Part shown: positions 20,967 to 30,001 of the stretch, piece by piece
Numbering within the stretch: position 1 is the first letter of the stretch
Layout of the letters: each line of letters starts with the position of its first letter
Notes under the pieces: generated by a model
Seen by the model: only the letters and a program-made list of their open reading frames with translations
Told to the model about the DNA's origin: nothing
The model's database searches: none
Assembly: GCF_027912675.1 (NCBI RefSeq)
Contig: NZ_CP115757.1
Location: forward strand, 434,001-498,000
From: Paracoccus sp. SCSIO 75233
Lineage (GTDB): Bacteria > Pseudomonadota > Alphaproteobacteria > Rhodobacterales > Rhodobacteraceae
DNA length: 64,000 bases
Direction: 5' to 3'
Translations under genes and position numbers: made by a program

Positions 20967-21498
20967 GCCGCTTATGCTGATCCCGCCCTTGCTGTTTCTG
21001 GCGCTTGCTGCTGTTTTCATCTGGGGGCTGGGACGGGACGATCCGAATGCTCTGCCCTCCACCTTCGAGGGGCGTGAGGCCCCGGCGGTGCCGGAAACGA
21101 CCCTGCCGGGCTACACGCAGCTCACGGACGAGATGCTGCGCGAACCGGGCGTGAAGCTGGTGAATTTCTGGGCAAGCTGGTGCCCGCCCTGCCGTGCCGA
21201 ACATCCGACACTGATGGAGCTGTCGCAGCGCATGCCGGTCTATGGAGTCGATCTGAAGGATAACGAGGCCGACGCGCTGGAATTTCTCGGTAAGGATGGC
21301 AATCCGTTCCACGCCATCGCCACCGATCCGCGTGGCCGCACCGCAATCGACTGGGGCGTGACCGCGCCGCCGGAGACGTTCATCATCGATGGCGAAGGCC
21401 GCATCCTGTACCGTCACGCCGGCCCGCTGATCCGCGAGGATTACACCAACCGTTTCCTGCCCGAACTGGAAAAAGCCCTCGCCGCCGAATCCCCGTAG
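20956..21498 (+). CDS. ccmG: Thiol:disulfide interchange protein CcmG/DsbE
   Basis: Membrane-anchored periplasmic thioredoxin that reduces apocytochrome c cysteines before heme attachment. 180 residues: an N-terminal signal anchor (LMLIPPLLFLALAAVFIWGL) and a thioredoxin domain with active site W75-C76-P-P-C79. The acidic GVDLKDNEADALEFL and the cis-Pro loop GVTAPPETFIID are CcmG-specific. Overlaps ccmD by 11 bases. The operon appears to end here, beside a palindromic repeat. Confidence 0.96.
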   Translation: MRIKPLMLIPPLLFLALAAVFIWGLGRDDPNALPSTFEGREAPAVPETTLPGYTQLTDEMLREPGVKLVNFWASWCPPCRAEHPTLMELSQRMPVYGVDLKDNEADALEFLGKDGNPFHAIATDPRGRTAIDWGVTAPPETFIIDGEGRILYRHAGPLIREDYTNRFLPELEKALAAESP

Positions 21499-21502
21499 AC
21501 CC

Positions 21503-21526
21503 CCGTAGGGTGCGCTTCAGCGCACC
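21503..21526. repeat. GTAGGGTGCGCTTCAGCGCACC palindrome, single copy
   Basis: A perfect 8-bp inverted repeat, GGTGCGCT-TC-AGCGCACC, preceded by GTAG, lies between the convergent ccmG and uvrD-like genes. The same unit recurs in a block between mraY and murD (55937-56178). It could act as a transcription terminator or a REP-like mobile palindrome. Confidence 0.8.
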
Positions 21527-21546
21527 AAATCCAAACGCCCACCCCA

Positions 21547-23940
21547 TCAAAACGGCACATCATCCGCAGCCCCGACCGGCTGCACATACCCTGCCTTGAC
21601 GTTCTTGAACGCATCCCCGAACTGAATCGTCAGCGTGTCCTCGGCGATGCCCATCACCGTGCCTTCGCCGAATTTCGGGTGGCTGACCTTGTCACCGACG
21701 CTGAACCCCACGGCCTCGGCATCGATCACCGTTGCGGCGGGCGCGCGCGGTCTGGCCCGCATATCGCCGCGCGCCGCCATGCGCTTCCAGCCGGGTGAGT
21801 TATAGACATCCGCATGCGCCGCGCGGTTCTGCATGGCCGCGCCGAAATCCGTGCCAGCCGCGGCCGCCGCACCGCCATAGCCCTGACCGTAAAGGCCGGG
21901 CGCGGTCAGCACCTCCACATGTTTCTCCGGCAATTCGTCAATGAAGCGCGAGGGCAGGGAGCTTTGCCATTGCCCATACATCCGCCGGTTGCCCGCGAAA
22001 GAGATCGTCGCCAGTTTCTCCGCCCGCGTGATGCCGACATAGGCAAGGCGGCGCTCCTCCTCCAGCCCTTTCATGCCGTTTTCGTCCATGCTGCGCTGGC
22101 TGGGGAACAACCCGTCCTCCCAGCCGGGCAGGAACACGATGGGATATTCCAGCCCCTTCGCGGCGTGCAGGGTCATGATGGAAACGGCGTCCTGCGCCTC
22201 GTCATTGTCGCGGTCCATGACAAGCGCGACATGTTCCAGAAAGCCCTGAAGATTATCGAACTCCTCAAGCGCCTTCACCAGCTCCTTGAGATTCTCCAGC
22301 CGCCCCGGCGCATCGGGGGATTTGTCGTTCTGCCACATGGCGGTATAGCCGGTTTCGTCGAGTATCCGCTCCGCCAGTTGGACATGGTCCGCCGTCGAAT
22401 CGAGCGCATCGGCATGGAACCGGCCCATTGCCTCGACAAACTCCCGCAGATTGGCCAGCCCCTTGCCGCCCAGAAGCCCGTTCGCCACCACCGATTGCGC
22501 CCCGATCAGCAGCGGCTCGCCCAGTTCCCGCGCCTCCGCCTGAATGGTCTGGACGGCCTTGTCGCCAAGCCCGCGCTTGGGCGTGTTCACGATCCGCTCA
22601 AACGCCAGATCGTCAGACGGCCCGACCGCCAGCCGGAAATATGCCATGGCGTCGCGGATTTCCTGCCGCTCATAGAAGCGGGGTCCGCCGATCACGCGGT
22701 AGGGCAGGCCGATGGTGAGGAACCGATCCTCGAACGCGCGCATCTGATGCGAGGCGCGCACGAGGATCGCCATGTCGTTCAAATCATGTTTGCCGACGCT
22801 GCGCCTTGTGCCGGAATGGAAATCCTCAATCTCTTCCCCGATCCAGCGGGCCTCCGCCTCGCTGTCCCAATGCCCGATCAGCCGGACCTGATGCCCGTCT
22901 GCGGCTTCCGTCCATAACGTCTTGCCGAGACGCCCCTTATTGGCCGTGATCAGCCCCGAGGCTGCGCCGAGAATATGCGGGGTGGAGCGGTAATTCTGCT
23001 CCAGCCGGATGACCTGCGCGCCGGGGAAATCCTGCTCGAACCGCAGGATATTTCCGACCTCGGCCCCCCGCCAGCCATAGATGGACTGATCGTCATCGCC
23101 CACGCAGCAGATATTGCGATGCGCCTGCGCCAGCAGCCGCAGCCACAGATATTGTGCGACATTGGTGTCCTGATACTCGTCAACGAGGATATAGCGGAAG
23201 CGCCGTTGCCATTGCTCCAGCAGGTCGGGATGGGCCTGAAACAGCGTCACGCAATGCAGCAGCAGGTCGCCGAAATCGACCGCGTTCAGCGCCAGCAGAC
23301 GGTCCTGATAGGCGCGGTAAAGCTGCACCCCCTTGCCGTCGAAGCTGGCGCCTTCATTGCGGGAGACCTTGTCCGGGGTCAGCGCCCGGTTTTTCCATCC
23401 GTCGATCAGCCCGGCCAGTTGCCGCGCGGGCCATCGTTTCTCGTCGATATTCTCGGCGGCGATCAACTGTTTCAGCAGGCGGATCTGGTCGTCCGTGTCC
23501 AGAATGGTGAAGCTGGTCTTCAGATGCAGATTGCCGTGCCCGATCAGTTCTGCATGGCGGCGCAGGATTTTTACACTGACGCTGTGGAACGTGCCCAGCC
23601 ACGGCATCCCCTCGACCGCCTCGCCCAGCAGGCGACCGATCCGGTTGCGCATCTCGCGCGCCGCCTTGTTGGTGAAGGTCACCGCGAGGATTTCACGCGG
23701 GAACGCCCGCCCGGTCGAGATCAGATGCGCGATCCGCGTGGTCAGCGCCCGCGTCTTGCCGGTGCCCGCCCCCGCGAGCATCAGCACCGGGCCATCCAGC
23801 GTCTCAACCGCCTTGCGCTGCGCATCGTTCAGCCCGTCCAGATAGGGCGGCGGGCCAGAGGGCATGCCAATGGCGCGCTGCGACAGGCTCAGCCGCTGCT
23901 CGGCCGCCTCCAACGGGTCTGAATCGTCATAATCGCTCAT
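21547..23940 (-). CDS. ATP-dependent DNA helicase UvrD/PcrA type
   Basis: Superfamily 1A 3'-5' helicase, 797 residues. Motif I/Walker A AGAGTGKT (56-63), LAVTFTNKAAREM (Ia), VDEYQDTN (II), GDDDQSIYGWRGA (III), RLEQNYRST (IV), VSIMTLHAAKGLEY (V) and RLAYVGITRAE (VI). The C-terminus ends in a small Tudor-like domain (VGDKVSHPKFGEGTVMGI), as in PcrA/UvrD, which in those proteins contacts partners such as RNA polymerase. A perfect LexA-type box lies 41 bp upstream of the ATG, so SOS control is likely. Functions in mismatch/excision repair and removal of blocked complexes are inferred from the family. Confidence 0.95.
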   Translation of the reverse strand: MSDYDDSDPLEAAEQRLSLSQRAIGMPSGPPPYLDGLNDAQRKAVETLDGPVLMLAGAGTGKTRALTTRIAHLISTGRAFPREILAVTFTNKAAREMRNRIGRLLGEAVEGMPWLGTFHSVSVKILRRHAELIGHGNLHLKTSFTILDTDDQIRLLKQLIAAENIDEKRWPARQLAGLIDGWKNRALTPDKVSRNEGASFDGKGVQLYRAYQDRLLALNAVDFGDLLLHCVTLFQAHPDLLEQWQRRFRYILVDEYQDTNVAQYLWLRLLAQAHRNICCVGDDDQSIYGWRGAEVGNILRFEQDFPGAQVIRLEQNYRSTPHILGAASGLITANKGRLGKTLWTEAADGHQVRLIGHWDSEAEARWIGEEIEDFHSGTRRSVGKHDLNDMAILVRASHQMRAFEDRFLTIGLPYRVIGGPRFYERQEIRDAMAYFRLAVGPSDDLAFERIVNTPKRGLGDKAVQTIQAEARELGEPLLIGAQSVVANGLLGGKGLANLREFVEAMGRFHADALDSTADHVQLAERILDETGYTAMWQNDKSPDAPGRLENLKELVKALEEFDNLQGFLEHVALVMDRDNDEAQDAVSIMTLHAAKGLEYPIVFLPGWEDGLFPSQRSMDENGMKGLEEERRLAYVGITRAEKLATISFAGNRRMYGQWQSSLPSRFIDELPEKHVEVLTAPGLYGQGYGGAAAAAGTDFGAAMQNRAAHADVYNSPGWKRMAARGDMRARPRAPAATVIDAEAVGFSVGDKVSHPKFGEGTVMGIAEDTLTIQFGDAFKNVKAGYVQPVGAADDVPF

Positions 23941-23980
23941 GCGGGCAGCATAAACGCAGATGCGCCGGAGGCAAAGGGGT

Positions 23981-23995
23981 GTTCATACAATGTTC
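23981..23995 (-). promoter_or_regulatory. LexA (SOS) box upstream of the uvrD/pcrA-type gene
   Basis: GTTCATACAATGTTC matches the alphaproteobacterial LexA operator GTTC-N7-GTTC exactly. It is centred about 48 bp upstream of the start codon of the minus-strand helicase gene, where an operator is expected. The next plus-strand gene begins nearly 290 bp away. Confidence 0.75.
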
Positions 23996-24280
23996 CTGAT
24001 CCGCAAGCGGTTTAATGACGGCAGCCCTTTTGCTCATGGTCTGCATCGTGAAACCAATATTGTGGGCGGGGCATGATTTTATCGTAGTTGACCCAACGGA
24101 AACCCGGTGCGGAACGTAAGAATATACCAAACCGGGCAGATTTTTCTTGAACGAAGTCAAAAATATGTTTTTGTTAACATATAGTTAGAAGTAATTTCTG
24201 ATGTCGGCCTGTTTTTTGGGTTTTATCCTCCGCGGTTCTGATTGCGGGAAACAGTATTCGTTTTCAAAGGGCTTATTTCC
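23996..24280. other. AT-richer divergent intergenic region
   Basis: About 285 bp between the LexA box and the next gene. It is noticeably richer in A+T than the surroundings, notably around 24090-24200, and holds an inverted element TATGTT-N6-AACATA near 24165-24182. I see no open frame, tRNA or terminator. It should contain the promoter of the exported protein gene that starts at 24281; no clear -35/-10 pair could be assigned. Confidence 0.5.
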
Positions 24281-25087
24281 ATGCGTTCGACTTCCCTGAG
24301 CATTCTCGCCGCGCTCCTCGCAATTTTGCTGGGGCTGACACCTGCCGTTCTTTCTGGTGCTGAAATCGCGGCATCCGACGCGGGCTTTTGCGGACAGCCG
24401 AAATTTATGACGTCGGAGACCATCTCCATGAACGGCGAGGCGGAGGAGGTTGCAGGCAGGTTCGTCGACCTCGAACGAAACGAGCCGCGCTATCTTGAAC
24501 TGAGGCTGGCGACGCGTGCGCAACTGACGTTTTCAACGCGTGGTGCGAATGCAGACACGATATTGTTGCTATTGGACAGTTCCGGCAATCTCGTCACCTC
24601 GGACGACGATGGCGGGGATATCCTCGATTCCCGGCTGGTGACCGTGCTTCAACCCGGAAATTACTGTCTTCAGGTCAGCAAATTCGGCGATTACGAGGAA
24701 ATGTTGGTTAATGTCCCGGTCACCATAACCGCAGGTCCGGGGCCGGAACCATGTGCGCGGACCGCCTCCAACCGCTACGATCTGGCGTCGGACAGCGAAG
24801 CGATCATCACCAGCGATGTTTTGCAGGACCGCGCCACCTTCGCCTTGAAGCTGCGCGCCGGAACCGGCGTCCGGATCGAGGCGAAAAGCCCGGTCTTTGA
24901 TACGCTGCTCAGCCTGGAAGACGACAAGGGCGAGGTGGTCGCGCAGAATGATGACAGCGGCGAAGGGACCGACAGCGCGATAGAACTGGCCCCCGTCTCA
25001 CGGGAAACGGAGTATTGCGCCGTTCTGGACAGCTACGATCCGGATGGCGGGATCTACGCGCTCTCATTCATTCCGCTGTCGGAGTGA
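24281..25087 (+). CDS. Exported protein with two PPC-like domains
   Basis: 268-residue secreted or periplasmic protein of unknown role. ATG 24281 (after CAAAGGG) gives a signal peptide (MRSTSLSILAALLAILLGLT, cleavage after about SGA). Two similar beta-sandwich repeats follow: the first around residues 65-150 (RAQLTFSTRG, DTILLLLDSSGNLVTSDDDGG, PGNYCLQVSKFG), the second around 185-265 (FDTLLSLEDDKGEVVAQNDDSG, YCAVLDSYDPDGGIYAL). This pattern resembles bacterial pre-peptidase C-terminal (PPC) domains, usually surface or Ca-binding modules. One Cys in each repeat could form disulfides. Monocistronic. Confidence 0.75.
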   Translation: MRSTSLSILAALLAILLGLTPAVLSGAEIAASDAGFCGQPKFMTSETISMNGEAEEVAGRFVDLERNEPRYLELRLATRAQLTFSTRGANADTILLLLDSSGNLVTSDDDGGDILDSRLVTVLQPGNYCLQVSKFGDYEEMLVNVPVTITAGPGPEPCARTASNRYDLASDSEAIITSDVLQDRATFALKLRAGTGVRIEAKSPVFDTLLSLEDDKGEVVAQNDDSGEGTDSAIELAPVSRETEYCAVLDSYDPDGGIYALSFIPLSE

Positions 25088-25109
25088 AAACAGGCCGGGG
25101 TCGCCGCCC

Positions 25110-26075
25110 TTAGCCCCGGTGCTGAAGGCTGGCGAAGCTTGTCGGGTCGAGACTGTCCTGCGCGAAAGTCGGGCCGTTCACCAACATGCTGACGGCGTCA
25201 TGAGAATGCAGCGATTCCTGATGGCTGGCGATGACGCGGAAATCGCTGACGCGTGGTTCTTCGATCAACTGTTCGGCAAAGCTGCGGACGGCATCTTCGA
25301 CAAATATCGGATTGGCGGCGTTCAGCTCCGCAAAGGCCTGCTCATCCTCGCGTTTCACCATCACCTGCGTCTCGGTCGGGACGGCGCGGCGGCATAGCTC
25401 GATCATATCTTCGAACCACAGCCGGTCCTCGCCCTCCATCAGCACCGACAGCCGCGCCACCGAACGCTGCGAATGCGGCGTCGCCAGCCGGCCCCGGCTT
25501 TCGCGGGCATGTTCCGACAACTCCAGCGAGCAGGGGCAGGTCGAGGAATAGACATAATCCAGATGCATGATCCGGCGGCGCGCGCCGTCATGCTCGATCA
25601 ACTCCTGCGCGATGTCGTAATATTGCCACCCCGACAGCCCCGAGCGCAGCGAATCCACCCGCATCGGATAGCTCAGCCGCATCTGGATGCGGGCATCCAT
25701 GCTGTCCAGATCGTCCTTGTAGTCGTCGAGCGCGGTTTCCAGCACATCCATGCTGAATTTCTTCTCCGCATGGGCATAAAAGCTGCGCATGATCCGGCTC
25801 ATATTGATGCCCTTGCGGTCCGCCTCCAGACTGACCGTTCCGGTGACGGAGGTCTCCAGCGAAATATCCCCGCCATCGCGGGTCTGATACCGGATTGGCA
25901 GGCGGAAATTCGAAATGCCGACATGCTGGATCAGCACATTCGCGCCCACGATCAGGCTCGACGGGCCGTTCTGCAAATCGGGCAGGCTGGCCCGGTATTG
26001 CGGATCAACCTCGAAATCCGCGTCATATTCGCGGGAGAGGGCAGAATAGCTGGTCGGCGGTCGCGGCGTGTTCAC
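25110..26075 (-). CDS. folE2: GTP cyclohydrolase FolE2
   Basis: Type IB GTP cyclohydrolase making 7,8-dihydroneopterin triphosphate for folate (and queuosine) synthesis. 321 residues. The start is GTG 26075 with AGAAGGAG upstream. Family features: SSTCPCSLELSEHA with the catalytic/metal Cys, and PHSQRSVARLSV. FolE2 accepts metals other than zinc and in many bacteria replaces zinc-dependent FolE under zinc shortage; no obvious Zur site was found upstream. It lies 105 bp downstream of metZ on the same strand. Confidence 0.95.
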   Translation of the reverse strand: MNTPRPPTSYSALSREYDADFEVDPQYRASLPDLQNGPSSLIVGANVLIQHVGISNFRLPIRYQTRDGGDISLETSVTGTVSLEADRKGINMSRIMRSFYAHAEKKFSMDVLETALDDYKDDLDSMDARIQMRLSYPMRVDSLRSGLSGWQYYDIAQELIEHDGARRRIMHLDYVYSSTCPCSLELSEHARESRGRLATPHSQRSVARLSVLMEGEDRLWFEDMIELCRRAVPTETQVMVKREDEQAFAELNAANPIFVEDAVRSFAEQLIEEPRVSDFRVIASHQESLHSHDAVSMLVNGPTFAQDSLDPTSFASLQHRG

Positions 26076-26180
26076 GGGCGGCTCCTTCTGTTCGCGCGTC
26101 CGATATAGGGTGAATTTGCCTGAACCGAAGGGTTCCGGCGCGGAAAAGACGTTTTGCCTGCTTTCCCCGCCGGTCCCGCC

Positions 26181-27359
26181 TTACCGTTCCAGTGCCTGAC
26201 GCAGATCGGCGATCAGGTCGTCTGCATCTTCCAGCCCGACCGACAGCCGGATCATGCCGGGGCTGATGCCCAGCCGGGCGCGATCCCCTTCCGACAGCCG
26301 CTGATGGGTTGTCGTCGCCGGATGGGTGACGATGGATTTCGCATCCCCGAGATTGTTGGAGATCAGCACGAGGTTCAGCCGGTTCAGCATCGCAAAAGCC
26401 GCATCCTTGCCGCCCGCGACCTCCAGCGCGACCATCGTCCCGCCCGAACCCATCTGCTGCATGGCAAGCTCATGCTGCGGGTGGTCCGGCAGGCCGGGAT
26501 AGATCAGACGGCTCAGCGCGCCATGCCCGCTGAGATCCTTTGCAATCGCATGGGCGGTGTCGGACATGGCCCGGACACGCAGATCCATCGTGGTCAGCCC
26601 GGTCAGCATCATCCAGCTATGAAACGGGCTGATCGCGCCGCCGGTATGCTTCAGATAAGGCTCCGCCACCTCGCGCACGAATTGCCGCGTGCCGCAGATG
26701 ATCCCGCCAAGGCCCCGGCCCGCGCCGTCGATATGCTTGGTGGTGGAATAAATCACCACATCCGCGCCCTGCTCGACGGCGCGCGAAAATACCGGTGTGG
26801 CAAAGACGTTATCCACGATCACCAGCGCGCCGTGAGCATGCGCAATCTCCGCGACCGCCGTGATATCCACGACCTCAAGCGCCGGGTTGGAGACGGATTC
26901 GAAGAAAACCGCCGTTGTCCCCTCACGCACTGCCGCGCGCCACTGATCCAGATCGGTGCCGTCGACAAGCGTCACCTCGACCCCGTATCGCTGCATGATG
27001 TCGAGAACATACAGATTCGACCCGAACAGCGCCCGTGCCGCGACCACATGGCTGCCGGACTGGCAGATCGCCATCAGCGCCCCGTTGACCGCCGCCATCC
27101 CGGATGCGGTCGCAAACGCGTCTTCCGTCCCTTCGAGCGCCGCGATGCGGTCTTCAAACATGCGGTTGGTCGGGTTGCCGTAACGGGCATAGATGAATTC
27201 GTCATCCCCGACCTGCTCGAACCGCGCCTCGGCCTGTTCGGCGGTCTCGTAAACGAAGCCCTGGGTCATGAACATCGCCTCGGCCATCTCGCCATACTGG
27301 CTGCGACGGGTTCCGGCGTGGACGGCAAGGCTGCGCTTGTGCAGATTGCGATTGTTCAT
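26181..27359 (-). CDS. metZ: O-succinylhomoserine sulfhydrylase
   Basis: PLP enzyme of the Cys/Met gamma-synthase family that turns O-succinylhomoserine and sulfide into homocysteine. 392 residues from ATG 27359 (MNNRNLHKRSLAVHAGTRRS), with AGAGG upstream; an upstream extension in frame is unsupported. The substrate/PLP regions YARYGNPTNRMFEDRIAALE and ASGMAAVNGAL, and the PLP lysine in YSTTKHIDGAGRGLGG (about residue 205), are intact. MetZ and cystathionine gamma-synthase/lyase differ little, so the exact substrate is inferred from the MetZ-like N-terminus. A structured leader lies just upstream. Confidence 0.88.
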   Translation of the reverse strand: MNNRNLHKRSLAVHAGTRRSQYGEMAEAMFMTQGFVYETAEQAEARFEQVGDDEFIYARYGNPTNRMFEDRIAALEGTEDAFATASGMAAVNGALMAICQSGSHVVAARALFGSNLYVLDIMQRYGVEVTLVDGTDLDQWRAAVREGTTAVFFESVSNPALEVVDITAVAEIAHAHGALVIVDNVFATPVFSRAVEQGADVVIYSTTKHIDGAGRGLGGIICGTRQFVREVAEPYLKHTGGAISPFHSWMMLTGLTTMDLRVRAMSDTAHAIAKDLSGHGALSRLIYPGLPDHPQHELAMQQMGSGGTMVALEVAGGKDAAFAMLNRLNLVLISNNLGDAKSIVTHPATTTHQRLSEGDRARLGISPGMIRLSVGLEDADDLIADLRQALER

Positions 27360-27379
27360 GACTGGCCTCTTTGGTTGAG

Positions 27380-27426
27380 CCTCCGCGATACGCCTGCTGT
27401 TGCCTTTTGGCAAGCATCGGCGGAGG
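27380..27426 (-). promoter_or_regulatory. Nested stem-loop in the metZ leader
   Basis: On the minus strand, CCTCCGC pairs with GCGGAGG 34 nt later (plus coordinates 27420-27426 and 27380-27386), enclosing a second hairpin TTGCC-AAAA-GGCAA (27400-27413). It ends about 20 nt before the metZ start, and the outer 3' arm contains a GGAGG that could compete with the AGAGG ribosome site. This is a possible post-transcriptional control element. It lacks SAM-II riboswitch motifs. Confidence 0.4.
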
Positions 27427-27515
27427 AAATGCACCGATACAACCCGGACAGGCGAATGTCACAGCCCTGTCACGCTCCGGTCATGGCCCTGTCGTGGAGG
27501 AGCTTTACCCCGCAG

Positions 27516-28448
27516 ATGACGGAAACCATTGCGATAACGCTCATGGCTTTGGCGCATCTCAATCGTGGTCAAACGGTCCCGTCGGCTTTGTTGAAACAAG
27601 CCGCCGCATTGCCGGAGGGTGCGCCGCTGATCGTGATGATCCACGGCTATCGCTACTGCCCCTCCAAGGACAGCCACGATCCGCATCGTCATATCCTCTC
27701 GCTGAACCCCCGGCTTGACGGATCGCGCCGCCTGCGGTCCTGGCCCTCCGAACTCGGCATCAGCGCCAGCGGGGCAGAGGCGCTTGGCATCGCCTTCGGC
27801 TGGTCGGCACGCGGCAACCTGCCCGCCGTCTATCGCCGCGCGGCGGAGGTCGGGCAAGAACTGGCCGAGGTGGCGGCTGTCCTGTCAGAAGCAGCGGGGC
27901 GCCCGGTCCACATGGTCGGTCACTCACTGGGCGCGCGGGTCGCGCTTCAGGCGATGCAGGCGGCGCAGCCGGGCAGCATCGGCCGGCTGATCCTGATGGC
28001 CGCGGCAGAGCTGCGCCCGCAGGCGGAGGCGGCGATTTCCAGCCCGGCGGGCAGACAGGCGGAGGTGTTCAACATCACCTCGCGCGAGAACGACATTTTC
28101 GATTTCTTCCTCGAACTCGCCGTGTCCGGCGGGCGGCAGCGGGCGCTTGGCTTCGGTTTGCCGGAACCGGCGCGCAACTGGCTCGATCTGCAAATCGACG
28201 CGCCGGAGGTGCGCAGCGCACTTGGCAGCCTCGGCTTTCCGATTGCGGCTGACACGTCGCGCGCCTGCCATTGGTCGCCTTATCTGCGCGAAGGGATGTT
28301 CGATTTCTACCGCGTGGCGCTGTCGCAGCCCTGGGCGCTGCCGATCCCGCTCTTGCGCGCCAATCTGCCGGTGCGTCAGGCCCCCCGCTGGTCGCGGCTG
28401 CTTGAGCCGCCGCGCCGGGCTCAGTCCTCTTCCTTCTCCAGAGCGTAG
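27516..28448 (+). CDS. Alpha/beta hydrolase
   Basis: 310-residue alpha/beta-hydrolase-fold protein. The nucleophile elbow is G135-H-S137-L-G (MVGHSLGARVA); an oxyanion-type MIHGYRYCP lies near residue 50. The acid and His of the triad cannot be placed with certainty (candidate His in ACHWSPY). ATG 27516 follows GTGGAGGAG by 13 bases; ATG 27483 or 27543 are alternatives. No signal peptide, so cytoplasmic. The 3' end overlaps the convergent ispZ gene by 28 bases. Substrate unknown. Confidence 0.8.
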   Translation: MTETIAITLMALAHLNRGQTVPSALLKQAAALPEGAPLIVMIHGYRYCPSKDSHDPHRHILSLNPRLDGSRRLRSWPSELGISASGAEALGIAFGWSARGNLPAVYRRAAEVGQELAEVAAVLSEAAGRPVHMVGHSLGARVALQAMQAAQPGSIGRLILMAAAELRPQAEAAISSPAGRQAEVFNITSRENDIFDFFLELAVSGGRQRALGFGLPEPARNWLDLQIDAPEVRSALGSLGFPIAADTSRACHWSPYLREGMFDFYRVALSQPWALPIPLLRANLPVRQAPRWSRLLEPPRRAQSSSFSRA

Positions 28449-29017
28449 CGGTTGAACAGACCGGCATTCGCCATGAAGAAGGCGAACATGATGACCGGCA
28501 GGCCGAATGTCTTGAAGTTCACCCATGAGGTGTCCGACATCGTGCGCCAGACGAACTCATTCGCCACCGCAAGGCCAAGAAACAGCAGCGCCATCCGCCG
28601 GGTCAGCTTCACCCATCCCTCATGCTGCATCGGCAGCGCCTCGCCCATGACCAGCTCCAGCCAGTTCCGGCGCAGCGCCAGCCCCAGCCCCAGCAGCCCC
28701 GCGAAAATCGCATAGATGATCGTTGGTTTCATCTTGAAAAACCGCTCGTCATTCAGCCAGACGCTCAGCCCGCCGAACACGATCACCAGCACCAGCGTCA
28801 TGATCTGCATCGCCGACAGCTTCCCCGTCAGCCGCCACAGCGCGAAGGTCGTCAGCGCCAGCACCGGCACGAAGATCATCGTCGCGAAGATGAACCCGCC
28901 ATATTCGGTTCCGCCGATCATCACCGTGCGGTCGCGCATGACCATGAAAACGACGAAGAACAATATCAGCGGACCGTATTCCAGCCCCGCCTTGACCCAG
29001 GGGTTTACGCGGTTCAT
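28421..29017 (-). CDS. ispZ: Inner membrane protein of the IspZ/YciB family
   Basis: 198-residue protein with five hydrophobic helices of the septation protein A family, called IspZ/YciB. Typical stretches are LEYGPLILFFVVF near the N-terminus, LWLND-like SVWLNDERFFKMKPTIIYA, and WVKLTRRMALLFLGLAVANEFVWR. In E. coli YciB influences cell-envelope synthesis and septation. It lies nine bases downstream of the DMT transporter, presumably in one message, and its 3' end overlaps the hydrolase gene on the other strand. Confidence 0.92.
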   Translation of the reverse strand: MNRVNPWVKAGLEYGPLILFFVVFMVMRDRTVMIGGTEYGGFIFATMIFVPVLALTTFALWRLTGKLSAMQIMTLVLVIVFGGLSVWLNDERFFKMKPTIIYAIFAGLLGLGLALRRNWLELVMGEALPMQHEGWVKLTRRMALLFLGLAVANEFVWRTMSDTSWVNFKTFGLPVIMFAFFMANAGLFNRYALEKEED

Positions 29018-29026
29018 GGCAACTCC

Positions 29027-29929
29027 TTATCTCGCGCCGAATTCCATAATGATCGCACCCGCCGCGATCAGCGCCATCAGCGCAGTGCGCCTCGGGCCCA
29101 CCTTTTCGCCCAGGACGAGCCAGCCGACAAGGGCCGCGAACACGGTCGAGGTCTCGCGCAGCACGGCCGCGCGCCCGACCTCGTCGATCCGGGTCGCCAT
29201 CATGATCGAGCCGAAGCTGACAAACGCCACCAGCGCCCCGATCAGCCCGCGCAGACCCAGCGGCACCAAATCCGTCCGCGGCAACCGCGCCAGCCGCCGC
29301 ATCGTCCATAGCGGCATGAAAATCCCGTCCAGCAGGAAAAACCATGCCAGAAACGTGAACGGGTCGGCTGTCTGGCGAATGCCCCACGCGTCATAAGTCG
29401 TATAGGCGGCGACAAACACGCCCGTGATCAGCGCCCAGCCAAGCGCCGGCATCAGCGTTTCTCGCCCGACCTCCAGCTTGCGATAATTATAAACCGCAAA
29501 GCCGAGAATGCCCGACACCAGTATCGCCACCCCCATCCACTGGGTCAGGTTGTACCGCTCCTGAAACACGATCCCGGCGGCAATTACCGTCACCAGCGGT
29601 CCCGTGCCGCGCACCACCGGATAGACGACCGTATAGGCACCGCGCTGATAGGTCATCGCCTGCGCCATCTTGTAGCTGATATGGATGACCAGCATGCCTG
29701 CGAAGATCGGCCACATATGCGGCTCCGGCCACGGGACCACGAACAGCGCCACCGGCAGGCTGATGACGATCACCCAGATGTCGATTGCGGCGCGGCTGAC
29801 CCAGGGGTCGTGGCGGCCCTTCTGCAATGCCCCGAAGATCGCATGCATCAGCGCCGCTGTCAGCGCCAGCAGCGAGGCGATCCGCGCCCCCTCCGGCGTG
29901 CCGGATATCTGATTGATCAAATCGACCAT
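29027..29929 (-). CDS. DMT/EamA-family membrane transporter
   Basis: 300-residue protein with about ten hydrophobic helices in two EamA halves (drug/metabolite transporter superfamily). The second half begins near GVAILVSGILGFAVYNYRK. VVYPVVRGTGPLVTVIAAGIVFQE is the classical first-half EamA signature, and its counterpart RETSTVFAALVGWLVLGEKVGPRR occurs at the C-terminus. Substrate cannot be deduced. Co-directional with ispZ, nine bases upstream of it. Confidence 0.88.
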   Translation of the reverse strand: MVDLINQISGTPEGARIASLLALTAALMHAIFGALQKGRHDPWVSRAAIDIWVIVISLPVALFVVPWPEPHMWPIFAGMLVIHISYKMAQAMTYQRGAYTVVYPVVRGTGPLVTVIAAGIVFQERYNLTQWMGVAILVSGILGFAVYNYRKLEVGRETLMPALGWALITGVFVAAYTTYDAWGIRQTADPFTFLAWFFLLDGIFMPLWTMRRLARLPRTDLVPLGLRGLIGALVAFVSFGSIMMATRIDEVGRAAVLRETSTVFAALVGWLVLGEKVGPRRTALMALIAAGAIIMEFGAR

Positions 29930-30001
29930 ATCGGCTTATTGGACCCGCATCGTGGCGACGTCCATAGCCTGCGTGGGTTCGGTGATTGCGGGGGGTGCCG
30001 C

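Noticed and set aside
25095..25119. Terminator between the PPC-like gene and folE2
   Set aside because: CCGGGG/CCCCGG can pair, but it overlaps the folE2 stop region, has only six base pairs and no T-run.
27360..27440. SAM-II or SAM/SAH riboswitch before metZ
   Set aside because: The conserved SAM-II blocks (GATTTAA, CGTGATAAA, GCTAAAAAGG) and SAM/SAH core are absent.
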